A stretch of 64,000 nucleotides of DNA from Desulfobulbaceae bacterium (GTDB taxonomy: Bacteria > Desulfobacterota > Desulfobulbia > Desulfobulbales > Desulfocapsaceae), in contig JAABSV010000003.1 of NCBI GenBank assembly GCA_011390165.1, forward strand, positions 62,001-126,000, in the 5' to 3' direction. The notes beneath the pieces are model-generated. The model saw nothing but the letters and a program-made list of their open reading frames with translations. It was not told the DNA's origin and did not search any database. Positions 17,972 through 28,688 of this stretch are shown here, piece after piece (position 1 is the first letter of the stretch; each line of letters starts with the position of its first letter). Both the position numbers and the translations under genes were made by a program.

Positions 17972-20002
17972 ATGGAGTTTACCCGGGAAATTTATTGGAA
18001 TGTCGGCCGCAGTTGGTGGACTCTGCTGCCGATGTACCTGCTTGCCGCCGCCGCCATCGGCCTGCTCATTTATGGGATGCGGCAGCGACTGAAAATCTAC
18101 CGGCAGGGCCTCCCCCTGGTTCGAACCGACCAGTGGCGGTGGCGGTTGGGTAATTTTCTCGCCGCCTTGCTTTTGCAGAAAAAGGTTGTCAGACCGGCCT
18201 GGCCCGGACTGCTGCATGGTTTCTTCTTCTGGGGATTTGTCCTGCTCTTCATCGGCACGACGCTGATCGTCATCCAGGCGGACTTTACCGAACCCCTCTT
18301 TGACCTGATCTTTCTGCGCGGAACCTTCTACAAGATTTTCTCCCTCACCCTCGATCTGGCCGGACTGCTCTGTCTTGTCATGCTCGGTGTTCTCCTGGTC
18401 CGGCGCTATTTTTTCCCGCCGGCCGGACTGCAGAGCACCCCTGAACATGGGCTGATGTTTGCCCTCCTCTTCGCCATCCTGGTCAGCGGCTTCGTCATTG
18501 AGGGGGCGCGGATGGCGGTAACCGAACTCGGTACCCCCCTTGCCCCCTGGTCGCCGGTCGGCCTTCTCACCGCCCGGCTGTTGCTGTGGATGGGAGAGGG
18601 GGGGCTGCTTGCCCTGCACAAGGTGACCTGGTGGTTCCACCTTCTCCTGGTGGTCGTTTTCCTCACCCTCATCCCTCGTACCAGATTCCGTCACCTTTTC
18701 ACCACCAGCAGTAACGCCTTTTTCGCCGACCTTGGCCCCAAGGGGAAACTGGTCAGCCTGGATATGGACAATGAGGAGGCGGAGAGCTACGGGACCAGCC
18801 GGATCGACCAGATGACCTGGAAGGATATTTTTGATACCGATGCCTGCACCCTCTGTCAGCGCTGTCAGGACCGCTGCCCCGCCTTTGCCACCGGCAAACC
18901 ACTGTCACCGATGCAGGTGATCAGCCAGCTGGGGGAGGCGGCCGTCAGCCGTCCCGGTGATGACTTGCCCGCCACCGTTGGCCGGGAGGCGCTGTGGGCC
19001 TGTACCACCTGCCGGGCCTGTGAGGAGATCTGTCCGGCGACCATCGAACATGTTGCCAAGATAGTCGGCATGCGCCGGTCGCTGGTGCTGATGGAGGGCG
19101 AGTTTCCCGGTGATGAGGTGATGGCGGCCATGGAGGCCACAGAGGTCAACGGCAACCCCCTGGGCAGCGCCTTCGCTGGCCGCGGCGACTGGGCAGCGGC
19201 GCTGGGGGTGAAGCCGCTGGCCGAGGATGCCGATGTCGACATCCTCTATTTTGTCGGCTGCTACGCCTCCTTTGACCAGCGCAACATTGCCGTTGCCCGC
19301 AGTTTTGTCGAGCTTTGCCGGGCCGCCGGCATCAAGCCGGGGATTCTCGGCAAGGAGGAGAGGTGTTGTGGCGAGCCGATGCGCAAGATGGGTAACGAGT
19401 ACCTCTATCAGACCCTGGCCGGGGAAAATATAGCCGCCATCAACCGCTACCCGGTGAAACGGATCGTCACCAGCTGCCCCCACTGTTACAACACCCTGGC
19501 CAAGGATTACCGGGATCTTGGCCTGATCGCCGAGGTGGTGCCGCATACCCTCTTTCTCGCCGAACTGCTGGCAAGCGGCCGGCTGCGTCTGGCGGCCGCC
19601 GATTTTACCTGCACCTACCACGACTCCTGTTATCTTGGCCGCCATAATGACATCTACGAGCCTCCCCGCCAGCTTATTCGCGCCGCCGGCGGCACCCTGG
19701 TGGAAATGGCGAAAAACCGCGCCGACGCCTTCTGTTGTGGCGCTGGCGGTGGCCGGATTCTCGCCGAAGAGAAAAGCGGGACGCGGATCAGCCACCAGCG
19801 GCTGGAGATGGCTGCGGCCACCGGGGCAGGGGAACTGCTCAGCAACTGCCCCTTCTGTCTGACCATGTTTGTTGACGGGGTAAAGGGGGCCGATCTCGAG
19901 GGTCACCTGCGGCCTCGGGACATCGCCGAGGTTCTCGCTGAGCGGCTAGAGCACGGCAGCGATGTCGCGCCAATGGATACCACAAGTGGAGGAAAACAAT
20001 GA
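17972..20002 (+). CDS. Membrane ETF:menaquinone oxidoreductase (heme b / CCG Fe-S type)
   Basis: A 676-residue protein. The first ~240 residues hold about five to six membrane helices resembling the nitrate reductase gamma/heme b domain. A cytoplasmic part follows with two 4Fe-4S motifs, CTLCQRCQDRC (from Cys292) and CTTCRACEEIC (from Cys344). Two heterodisulfide-reductase CCG domains then follow (CCG at 465-467 and 588-590). This is the architecture of FadF/YwjF of Bacillus and of the EMO protein proposed to carry electrons from ETF to menaquinone in fatty-acid oxidising anaerobes. It overlaps etfB by ATGA. GGGAG precedes the ATG at 17972, while the longer frame from 17804 crosses the leader. 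Confidence in the role is strengthened by the etfBA neighbours. Confidence 0.88.
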   Translation: MEFTREIYWNVGRSWWTLLPMYLLAAAAIGLLIYGMRQRLKIYRQGLPLVRTDQWRWRLGNFLAALLLQKKVVRPAWPGLLHGFFFWGFVLLFIGTTLIVIQADFTEPLFDLIFLRGTFYKIFSLTLDLAGLLCLVMLGVLLVRRYFFPPAGLQSTPEHGLMFALLFAILVSGFVIEGARMAVTELGTPLAPWSPVGLLTARLLLWMGEGGLLALHKVTWWFHLLLVVVFLTLIPRTRFRHLFTTSSNAFFADLGPKGKLVSLDMDNEEAESYGTSRIDQMTWKDIFDTDACTLCQRCQDRCPAFATGKPLSPMQVISQLGEAAVSRPGDDLPATVGREALWACTTCRACEEICPATIEHVAKIVGMRRSLVLMEGEFPGDEVMAAMEATEVNGNPLGSAFAGRGDWAAALGVKPLAEDADVDILYFVGCYASFDQRNIAVARSFVELCRAAGIKPGILGKEERCCGEPMRKMGNEYLYQTLAGENIAAINRYPVKRIVTSCPHCYNTLAKDYRDLGLIAEVVPHTLFLAELLASGRLRLAAADFTCTYHDSCYLGRHNDIYEPPRQLIRAAGGTLVEMAKNRADAFCCGAGGGRILAEEKSGTRISHQRLEMAAATGAGELLSNCPFCLTMFVDGVKGADLEGHLRPRDIAEVLAERLEHGSDVAPMDTTSGGKQ

Positions 20003-20772
20003 AGATTCTGGTGTGCATCAAACAGGTGCCGGATATGGAGGCAAAATTCAAGATCGATGGTGCCGGCACCTGGTACGCCCGGACCGATCTGGCCTGGCGG
20101 ATGAACGAATATGACGAATACGCGGTGGAGCAGGCGATCCAACTGAAGGAGCAGGAACAGGAGGCCGATATTACCGTCCTCTGCATCGGCGGCGAGCAGG
20201 TGAAAGAGACGATCAAGAAGGCCCTGGCAATGGGCTGTGACCGGGCCGTCCATGTCGCCATGGAGGCGGTCAGCAGCCTTGAGCCCTTGCAGATCGCCGG
20301 AATAATCGCCGAGTTTGCCCGAGACCAGGGCTTTGCCCTGATTTTTACCGGCATGCAGTCCCAGGACCGGGGTTCCGGCCAGGTGGGTCTACTGGTGGCC
20401 GAGTTCCTTACTCTGCCGGCGGTGAGCACGGTGGTGGAGTTTGCCTACGAGGCCGGCATGGCGACGGTGCGGCGGGAACTGGAAGGAGGGACAAGGGCCT
20501 GTGTCAAGGTGGCGACGCCGGCGGTTATCACCTGCCAGCTCGGCCTGAACAGCCCGCGCTACCCGACCCTGCCCAATATCATGAAGGCAAAGAAGAAAGA
20601 GCTGCGCACCATCCCGGCCGGGGAACTGCTCAAGGTGGCCCCCCGACAGGAGACGGCGAAACTTTTCTTTCCGGAAAAAAGGGGTGGCGGCGAGGTGCTG
20701 GAGGGGGAGATCGGCGAACTGGCCGATCGGGTGATCCAGATACTGAAAGAGAAAACCACAGTCCTTTCCTGA
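19999..20772 (+). CDS. etfB: Electron transfer flavoprotein, beta subunit
   Basis: A 257-residue EtfB with the N-terminal KILVCIKQVPD and an AMP/adenine-binding alpha/beta fold. It forms a heterodimer with EtfA and receives electrons from acyl-CoA dehydrogenase. It starts inside the stop of the oxidoreductase gene (ATGA overlap) and is followed after 11 nt by etfA. The N-terminal DPxD-type segment is not the pattern I would expect of strictly bifurcating EtfB proteins, but I cannot decide bifurcation from sequence alone. Confidence 0.93.
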   Translation: MKILVCIKQVPDMEAKFKIDGAGTWYARTDLAWRMNEYDEYAVEQAIQLKEQEQEADITVLCIGGEQVKETIKKALAMGCDRAVHVAMEAVSSLEPLQIAGIIAEFARDQGFALIFTGMQSQDRGSGQVGLLVAEFLTLPAVSTVVEFAYEAGMATVRRELEGGTRACVKVATPAVITCQLGLNSPRYPTLPNIMKAKKKELRTIPAGELLKVAPRQETAKLFFPEKRGGGEVLEGEIGELADRVIQILKEKTTVLS

Positions 20773-20783
20773 GGAGAAACCGT

Positions 20784-21701
20784 ATGAAGAGCTTATTGAT
20801 TGCCGAGAGTCGGCAAGGGAAGGTGCTGGGCGGAAGTTACGAACTAATGGCCTTCGCCGGAGAACTGGCCAGCGACACCGTGATGTTTCTGGTCGGCAGC
20901 AAAGAGGCCCTGCCGGCCTACGGCGGCCGACTCTATCTGGCGGATGCCGCAGAGGTCGGTGACTACAACCCCGAGGCCCACCGCGAGTTGATTCTTCAGG
21001 TCATAGCCGAGGAGAATCCGGAGATGGTCCTCTTCTGCCACTCCTCCTACGGTTGGGACCTCGCGCCGAGGGTGGCCTCTGCCCTGGGGGCGGCCCAGGT
21101 CTCGGAAGTGGTGGCGCTGCGCGACGGGATGCCGGTGGTGCCGGTCTGTAACGGCAAACTGCGCCGCCAGGTGCAGGTGGCCACCACCAGAAGGGTCTTT
21201 ACCCTCCAGGCGGGCGCCTTTTCGCCGTCGGCGGAGCCCTCCGGGACCCCGGAGGTGATCAAAATGGCCGCCCCTGCCCCCGGCCGGGTGGAGTTCTGCG
21301 GCTACGAGCAGGCCGCCGTCGGTGGGGTCGATCTCGGCAAGGCCTCGGTGGTCGTCAGTGCCGGCCGCGGTATCGGCAAACCGGAAAATGTCAAGATGGT
21401 CGCTGAACTGGCCAGGGCCCTGGGTGGCGAGTACGGGGCCAGTCGCCCGGTGGTGGATGCCGAGTGGGTCGAACACAACCGCCAGGTTGGAACCACCGGC
21501 CAGAGTGTCGCCCCGAAACTCTATGTGGCCTGCGGTATCTCCGGCGCCATCCAGCATCTGGCCGGGATGAAGAAGTCGGAGTTCATCGTCGCCATCAATA
21601 CCGACCGTGACGCCCCCATCGGCGAGATCGCCGACCTCTTGGTGGTGGCCGACCTGAAGCAGTTCGTCCCTCTGCTCACCGCGAAACTGCAGGCCCGTTG
21701 A
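20784..21701 (+). CDS. etfA: Electron transfer flavoprotein, alpha subunit
   Basis: A 305-residue EtfA. The C-terminal FAD-binding domain shows [46 protein letters not shown] and [10 protein letters not shown], the standard FAD-contact motifs. It is near the low end of the family's length and has no ferredoxin extension. The ATG at 20784 follows GAGGAG. Within the operon it pairs with etfB and the membrane oxidoreductase to route electrons from beta-oxidation into the quinone pool. Confidence 0.93.
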   Translation: MKSLLIAESRQGKVLGGSYELMAFAGELASDTVMFLVGSKEALPAYGGRLYLADAAEVGDYNPEAHRELILQVIAEENPEMVLFCHSSYGWDLAPRVASALGAAQVSEVVALRDGMPVVPVCNGKLRRQVQVATTRRVFTLQAGAFSPSAEPSGTPEVIKMAAPAPGRVEFCGYEQAAVGGVDLGKASVVVSAGRGIGKPENVKMVAELARALGGEYGASRPVVDAEWVEHNRQVGTTGQSVAPKLYVACGISGAIQHLAGMKKSEFIVAINTDRDAPIGEIADLLVVADLKQFVPLLTAKLQAR

Positions 21702-21809
21702 AGGGGAGAAGGCCATGGCCGAAGAAGCGATTGCCTTCCACCCGGTCCGCTCCCCGGCCGGGCTTGTCGTGTTATTGTGCGCACCGAGTCTGTCCAGGAG
21801 GGTGAAAAA

Positions 21810-22220
21810 ATGACCGCGGCAAAGGAGATACGTACCGAAATCAAGGTGCGGGGGTACCACGCCGATTTTTACGGCCATGTCAACAACGCCCGCTACCTCG
21901 AGTTTTTGGAAGAGGATCGCTGGGCAAACCTGGAGGCAAATATCGACCTTGCCGAATGGGCCCGGACCGGTCTGGTTTTTCTGGTGGTCAACATCAACAT
22001 CAACTACCGCCGGGCGGTGGCGGTGGGGGAGACCCTGCTGGTTACCACCCGGCTGGAGAAGATCGGCAGTCGCAGCGCCGTCCTCAAACAGGATATCCTG
22101 GTCAAGGAGGGGCTGCAGACGGCGGCAGACGCCTTGGTGACCTTTGTCATTGCCGATGGCAGTGGTCGGGCGGTGGCCATGGAAGGGGCCGTTCGGGAGA
22201 GAATCGAAAGACTGCGTTGA
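21810..22220 (+). CDS. Acyl-CoA thioesterase (4HBT hotdog fold)
   Basis: A 136-residue hotdog-fold protein of the YbgC/4-hydroxybenzoyl-CoA thioesterase type. The [17 protein letters not shown] segment carries the catalytic aspartate and asparagine region. It hydrolyses acyl-CoA thioesters in the cytoplasm; chain length is unknown. A strong AGGAGG lies 8 nt before the ATG at 21810, so the longer frame from 21777 is rejected. It is the last gene before fadL and probably relieves CoA trapping during fatty-acid oxidation. Confidence 0.87.
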   Translation: MTAAKEIRTEIKVRGYHADFYGHVNNARYLEFLEEDRWANLEANIDLAEWARTGLVFLVVNININYRRAVAVGETLLVTTRLEKIGSRSAVLKQDILVKEGLQTAADALVTFVIADGSGRAVAMEGAVRERIERLR

Positions 22221-22276
22221 CCCAGCCAGCTGGCGTTTTTCCGCTTACGTATCGATTTCACCAGGATTGTTTGCAG

Positions 22277-22306
22277 TTGACAGATCTTGCGGCGGTAGAT
22301 TAGTAA
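22277..22306 (+). promoter_or_regulatory. Candidate fadL promoter
   Basis: TTGACA (22277-22282), a spacer of 17-18 bp and TTAGTA/TAGTAA (22300-22306). The -10 box is weak but the -35 box is perfect. The predicted operator lies about 20 bp downstream. Confidence 0.5.
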
Positions 22307-22324
22307 AAGGCCTGACGGTTCGCT

Positions 22325-22339
22325 TACCTGTACGTAAAA
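22325..22339. promoter_or_regulatory. Predicted MerR-family operator, fadL
   Basis: TACCTGTACGTAAAA differs from the shared ACCTTAACGTAA word at two central positions. It lies just after the expected transcription start of fadL. It is the weakest of the five sites. Confidence 0.45.
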
Positions 22340-22483
22340 GGAGGCATAGGAAAATTGCCGGCTCTGCCCACCACCAATGATGTGCTGCCGGGCAGGTGGC
22401 CGTGGGGCGGCAAGGGTGTATCTGTCGGTGTTTTGACAGGTTTTGAGGGCTTCCATGGAGTTCAATTGAGAGGGGAGGAGAGT

Positions 22484-23722
22484 ATGAGAAAAAAGATTTC
22501 GGTACTGGCGGTTGCATCGGTAGCAGCAGTCTCAGCACTCGTGCTTACGGCGGGTTCGGCAATGGCCTCCGGGTATCGCATTCCGGAGCAGTCGGTGGAC
22601 TCAACTGCCAAGGCCGGTGCCAATGTGGCCTCATCCAGTCGGGCTGATACGGCCTATTTCAATCCGGCCAATATGAGTTGGCTGGCCAATACCTGGCTTG
22701 CGGAGGTCGATGCCACTTACATCTACCTCTCCCCCATCGAGTACGAAGATGCCCGTAATCCGGCCTTTAACGGCGAGTCGGAAGAGGAACATTTCCTGCT
22801 CCCCACTGGTTTTGTGGTCTCCCCCTCCTACGGCGGGGCCCGTTTCGGCCTCTCCGTCACCGCCCCCTACGGTCTGGCCAAACGGTGGGAGGACCGCTAC
22901 CAGAAGGCGGTTGCCGAGGAGTTTTCCCTCACCGTGATCGAAGTCAACCCGACCGTCTCCTATGCCCTGGGCGAGATGTTCTCCATCGCCGCCGGCCCCC
23001 GGATGCTCTATGCCAAGGCGCAGGTGAAGAGTGATGCCAGCGGCCTTGGTGTTCCTCTCTCCAGAGATATGGAAGGAGATACCGTCGAGTGGGGATGGAA
23101 TGCGGCCGTCTCCTTCAAGCCCATGCAGAAGTTGAATGTATCGGCCACCTACCGCTCCCACGTCGATCTTGATTTCGAGGATGACGCCAAACTGAACCTG
23201 ATGGGCAACCGGATGGTGCTCGATGCCGAGGTTTCGGTACCGGCCCCGGCGGTGTTCGCCCTGTCGGTGGCCTACGATATCCTCGACAACCTCAACGTCG
23301 AATTGACCTGGGACCGGACCTTCTGGTCGGAGTACGACGAGCTCGACTTCAACTTCACCCCCCAGATTCCGGGCAACCCCTTCGAGGCCCCCGTCCGCAA
23401 GGACTGGGATGACTCCGACGCCTTCCGGATCGGGGTTACCTATGGTCTGAACGAAATAATCACCCTGATGGCCGGCTTCGGCTACGACAAAAACCCACAG
23501 CCCACCGAGCGGGTCACCTTTGACCTGCCCGACTCCGATGCCTTCCTCTACTCCCTCGGCATGCAGTACAAGGTCAGTGAGAAGATGGATATCGGGGTAG
23601 CGGCACTCTACGATTACAAAGAGTCCCGGACCGTCCAGGTCACCCCCACCGACCGGATATACGGTGAGTTTACCAACGCCTCGGCCGTGCTGTTTACGGT
23701 GGGGTTGAACTACCGCTTCTGA
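22484..23722 (+). CDS. fadL: FadL-type outer-membrane fatty-acid transporter
   Basis: A 412-residue beta-barrel porin of the FadL/TodX/OmpP1 family. A clear signal peptide ends at about AMA-28, and the mature N-terminus SGYRIPEQSVD matches the FadL hatch (SG...EQS). The NPANMSW motif and C-terminal aromatic residue (NYRF) are typical of the family. It takes up long-chain fatty acids or other hydrophobic compounds across the outer membrane, proof of a Gram-negative envelope. GGGGAGGAG precedes the ATG at 22484. Its operator-like site places it in the local fatty-acid regulon. Confidence 0.93.
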   Translation: MRKKISVLAVASVAAVSALVLTAGSAMASGYRIPEQSVDSTAKAGANVASSSRADTAYFNPANMSWLANTWLAEVDATYIYLSPIEYEDARNPAFNGESEEEHFLLPTGFVVSPSYGGARFGLSVTAPYGLAKRWEDRYQKAVAEEFSLTVIEVNPTVSYALGEMFSIAAGPRMLYAKAQVKSDASGLGVPLSRDMEGDTVEWGWNAAVSFKPMQKLNVSATYRSHVDLDFEDDAKLNLMGNRMVLDAEVSVPAPAVFALSVAYDILDNLNVELTWDRTFWSEYDELDFNFTPQIPGNPFEAPVRKDWDDSDAFRIGVTYGLNEIITLMAGFGYDKNPQPTERVTFDLPDSDAFLYSLGMQYKVSEKMDIGVAALYDYKESRTVQVTPTDRIYGEFTNASAVLFTVGLNYRF

Positions 23723-23732
23723 TATCGGTCAG

Positions 23733-23765
23733 GCCCCCCTGCTGCCGGAATGGTGGCTGGGGGGC
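23733..23765. terminator. Possible terminator stem-loop after fadL
   Basis: GCCCCCC (23733-23739) pairs with GGGGGGC (23759-23765), 11 nt after the fadL stop. The loop is 19 nt and no T-run follows, so termination is uncertain. Confidence 0.35.
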
Positions 23766-23773
23766 TGCCTTAA

Positions 23774-23914
23774 GGCTGCCTTGAAAAATTCGAATTTCCG
23801 TTCAAAATCAAGGCGAAAGAAAACAATTTGCCGCAGGCATGGTTGATATTCCGAGGACAAATTATTTTCTTTTAACGCAGAGATTGGGCGGAAATACCAT
23901 TTTTCAAGGTGGCC
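23774..23914 (-). mobile_element. MITE-like element, copy 3
   Basis: A 141-bp copy with perfect ends GGCTGCCTTGAAAAAT and the inverse of GGCCACCTTGAAAAAT. It is flanked by TTAA on both sides (23770-23773, 23915-23918), a 4-bp target duplication. It has the same orientation as copy 2 and differs from copy 1 at only about ten positions. Confidence 0.88.
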
Positions 23915-23962
23915 TTAAAAGAGAGCCGAGAGCTCGCGGCAGAGTCTTGGCTTTCTTCCAGG

Positions 23963-24006
23963 CCCTTTAAAGTCCCTTTAGAGCCCCTTTCGAGTCTCTT
24001 TAGATA
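23963..24006. repeat. Four tandem 11-bp repeats
   Basis: Four consecutive 11-bp units of the form CCCTTTAAAGT, CCCTTTAGAGC, CCCTTTCGAGT, CTCTTTAGATA. The period is one helical turn. They lie between MITE-like copy 3 and the radical SAM gene. Function unknown. Confidence 0.7.
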
Positions 24007-24090
24007 CCTTGTCGGGGTGTTGGGGAGGACATAGAAAAGTACAGTTAAGGTCCGGTATAGACCCAGTAGCCCCCTCGGCCGCCATTGCTC

Positions 24091-24960
24091 CTAGAGGCCG
24101 CGGAGAAACTCCGGTTTCAAGGCAACGCCCCCCTCCAGGGCCTCGGCAATGCGGGCGAGGGCGGCGGCCTTGCCGGCCGGCAGTCTGGCCTTGATCGGCA
24201 GGTAGTTGGAGGCGTGGTTGGCATGGAAACTGCCACGGCTCAACTCGGTTTCGGCAAGCATCAGCCCCAGTTCCGCCAGCATTTCCCGAGCGTCGAGAAG
24301 GTGGAACTCCCCCCGCTGGGCGGCGGCCGCCAGCGGTGTGCCGGGGACCAGCATCAGGGTCAGGGCACCGACAAACTCCGGGTCGATGGCGGTGAGGGCC
24401 CGGCCGGTTTCCCTGGCGTGGACCGCCGAGCGCTCCCGGCCGGCGATGCCCAAAAGGACGGTGACCGACAACTTGATCCCGGCCGTGCGCAGCTTTCGGC
24501 CCATGGCAATGAGTTCAGCGCAGTCCGCCCCCTTGTCGATGTTCTGCAGGGTCAGGTCATCCCCCGATTCCAGCCCGAGGTAGGCGAGACGGAGGCCCAG
24601 TTGCGCCAGTTCGGCGAGTTCCTCCGGGCTCTTGCCGCGAATATTACGGGCGTTGGCGTAGGTGCTCACCCTGGTTACCCAGGGGAGTTTCTCTTTGATG
24701 GTGCTGAGGATGGTCCGCAACCTGGCTTGGGGCAGGACCAGAGCGTCGCCGTCGCAGAAAAAGAGCCGCGTCTGGCGGCGGCAGTGGCGGGCGGCAAAAT
24801 CGATGTCGGCCAGCACGGTCGTCTCCTCCTTGACGGTAAACCGAGCCTGTCGATACATCCCGCAGAAGGTGCAGCGGTTGTGGGAACAGCCGGTGGTCAC
24901 CTGAAGCAGAATGGAGTTGGCCTCACTGGGGGGGCGGAAGATATTTCCCTGATAGTCCAT
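24091..24960 (-). CDS. Radical SAM protein
   Basis: A 289-residue radical S-adenosylmethionine enzyme. CSHNRCTFC (CxxxCxxC) binds the catalytic 4Fe-4S cluster. LFFCDGDAL and LGLESGDD are downstream elements of the Elp3/MiaB-like radical SAM fold. There is no B12-binding or second-cluster domain. Similar stand-alone proteins are widespread in anaerobes and lack a known substrate; I do not assign one. It faces convergently away from fadL. GGGGAGAAAG precedes the ATG. Confidence 0.8.
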   Translation of the reverse strand: MDYQGNIFRPPSEANSILLQVTTGCSHNRCTFCGMYRQARFTVKEETTVLADIDFAARHCRRQTRLFFCDGDALVLPQARLRTILSTIKEKLPWVTRVSTYANARNIRGKSPEELAELAQLGLRLAYLGLESGDDLTLQNIDKGADCAELIAMGRKLRTAGIKLSVTVLLGIAGRERSAVHARETGRALTAIDPEFVGALTLMLVPGTPLAAAAQRGEFHLLDAREMLAELGLMLAETELSRGSFHANHASNYLPIKARLPAGKAAALARIAEALEGGVALKPEFLRGL

Positions 24961-25004
24961 GCGCTCTTTCTCCCCTTCTCCACTTATCTATTGGTCTCTT
25001 TTTA

Positions 25005-25188
25005 CCCCTCCGGACGGAGACCAACAACTGTTGCCTCTTAGGAGGCGACACCGGCCCGTCGGCACTCTCTTACCGAGCGGGGTGGGTAATGGTCTCATTT
25101 TCTCCCTTCCGGACGGCGACCGGGACCCGTTGCCTCTTTGTGGGTGGCATCGGCCCACCGGCACCATTTTACGGAGCGGGGCGGGTAA
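25005..25188. repeat. 85-bp direct repeat, two copies
   Basis: Copy A at 25005-25089 and copy B at 25104-25188 align without gaps from a CCnnnCCGGACGG start to an AGCGGGGYGGGTAA end, with a 99-bp period. Interior blocks GTTGCCTCTT and CGGCCC are shared; the rest is moderately diverged. The array fills most of the 315-bp gap between the radical SAM gene and fadH. Confidence 0.65.
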
Positions 25189-27315
<2,127 letters not shown>

Positions 27316-27342
27316 TCACCCGTCCGGAACTCCGCTTTCCCC

Positions 27343-27891
27343 TTACCTGAGCAGACCGACCAGTGGGTAGGTCTCTTTCTCCTCATGTTTTGCCCCCTTG
27401 GCGGTGAGCCGGCTTTGGTAGAGGGAGAACTGATTCACCGGGAAGGGTTCGCTGTCGAGAAAGGCGTGGCCGGCAAGAAACTGCTGGAGGTGCCGCTGGG
27501 GGGTCCCTTTCAGGCGGGCGATGGTGATATGGGGGACGAAGCGGCTCTTCTCCCGGGCGATGCCGATGGCGGCAAGCTCTTTGTCGATGGCGGCGCGCAG
27601 GGAAAGAAGAGGCTCCCAGGGGGTGATTCCGACCCAGGCCACCCGTGGCTCTCCCCGGGGCGGGAAGCAGCCGACCCCCTGCAACTGGAGAGAAAAGGGG
27701 GAGTGGCGGATATCGGCGAGGCAGCCGGTAATGGCCAACTGCCGTCCGCCTTCCACCTCGCCGATGAAGCGCAGGGTAAGATGGAGCTGCTCCGCCGCCA
27801 CCGGGGTGCTCCTGGGCAGGCCGCGCCCCAGGCCGGCAAGTCCCTGTTGGAGAAGGCAGGGGAGGGAGATGGCGATGAACAGTCGATTCAT
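27343..27891 (-). CDS. thpR: RNA 2',3'-cyclic phosphodiesterase
   Basis: A 182-residue 2H phosphoesterase. The two HxTx motifs are HLTL and HITI, the catalytic histidines of the ThpR/LigT family, which opens 2',3'-cyclic phosphates in RNA. It starts at ATG 27891, overlapping the stop of the tcdA gene by 4 bp. A longer frame to 27930 lacks a ribosome site. It converges with fadH, leaving 27 bp between stops. Confidence 0.88.
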   Translation of the reverse strand: MNRLFIAISLPCLLQQGLAGLGRGLPRSTPVAAEQLHLTLRFIGEVEGGRQLAITGCLADIRHSPFSLQLQGVGCFPPRGEPRVAWVGITPWEPLLSLRAAIDKELAAIGIAREKSRFVPHITIARLKGTPQRHLQQFLAGHAFLDSEPFPVNQFSLYQSRLTAKGAKHEEKETYPLVGLLR

Positions 27892-28667
27892 CGCCGGCCG
27901 CCGCTTCCCGTCGCCGGGGCCGGCAGCCACTGCCAGTGCGGCTCCGAGAGACCAAGGATAGCGTGGTTGGCGATGATCATGCCGAAGATGGCGGTAACGG
28001 TCGGCAGACTGCCAAGTACGTTGCGTTGCCGACCCCGGTCGGCACAGGGGCTGACACCCTCATCTGGCAGCAGAGAGTTGCCCTCGACCTCCTCGGTGGA
28101 GTAGACCGAGAGAATCCCTCCGTCGACCCCCCGTCGCCGTAGCCGTTTCCGCACCTGTCTGGCCAGCGGGCAGTTTTGGCTGGTGAACAGGTCGCCGGAA
28201 CGGATCAGGCCGGGATCGGTACGCAGGGCGGCGCCCATCGAGCTGATGCAGGGGATGCCACGGAGCCAGGTGGCATGGAGCAGCTGGCATTTCGGGTTGA
28301 GGGAGTCGATGGCATCAACCAGCAGGTCTGGGGCCGGGCTGAGGATCTGGTCAAGGGTGTCGTCGGCGGCAAAAAGCTGCAGGGCCTCTACCTGACAGGC
28401 CGGGTTGATGGCCAGTACCCGCTCCCGGGCGAGGAGTGCCTTGGCTTGGCCGATGGTGGACTCGAGGGCGAGAATCTGCCGGTTCAGATTGCTGCGCTGG
28501 ATGAAATCAAAGTCGACCAGCCGCAGGCGGTTGAAACCTGCTCGGGCCAGTCCTTCGACCACATAGCCGCCAACTGCGCCTAACCCCACCACCGTCACCG
28601 AACGGCCTTGCAGCCGGCAAAAGCGCTCCTCGCCCAGCAGGGCCTTGGTGCGGCTGAAACGCTCCAT
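27888..28667 (-). CDS. tcdA: tRNA threonylcarbamoyladenosine dehydratase
   Basis: A 259-residue E1-like (ThiF/MoeB) protein of the TcdA/CsdL type. FSRTKALLGEE at the N-terminus, the ATP-binding GLGAVGGYV and DFIQRSNLNRQ are diagnostic. It cyclises the t6A modification at tRNA position 37 using ATP. A GGGAGAGGG site precedes the ATG. It follows fdhE by 21 nt and is coupled to thpR, so two RNA-metabolism genes ride at the end of the formate dehydrogenase cluster. Confidence 0.88.
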   Translation of the reverse strand: MERFSRTKALLGEERFCRLQGRSVTVVGLGAVGGYVVEGLARAGFNRLRLVDFDFIQRSNLNRQILALESTIGQAKALLARERVLAINPACQVEALQLFAADDTLDQILSPAPDLLVDAIDSLNPKCQLLHATWLRGIPCISSMGAALRTDPGLIRSGDLFTSQNCPLARQVRKRLRRRGVDGGILSVYSTEEVEGNSLLPDEGVSPCADRGRQRNVLGSLPTVTAIFGMIIANHAILGLSEPHWQWLPAPATGSGGRR

Positions 28668-28688
28668 GCCCTCTCCCTGTCGGTGCCT

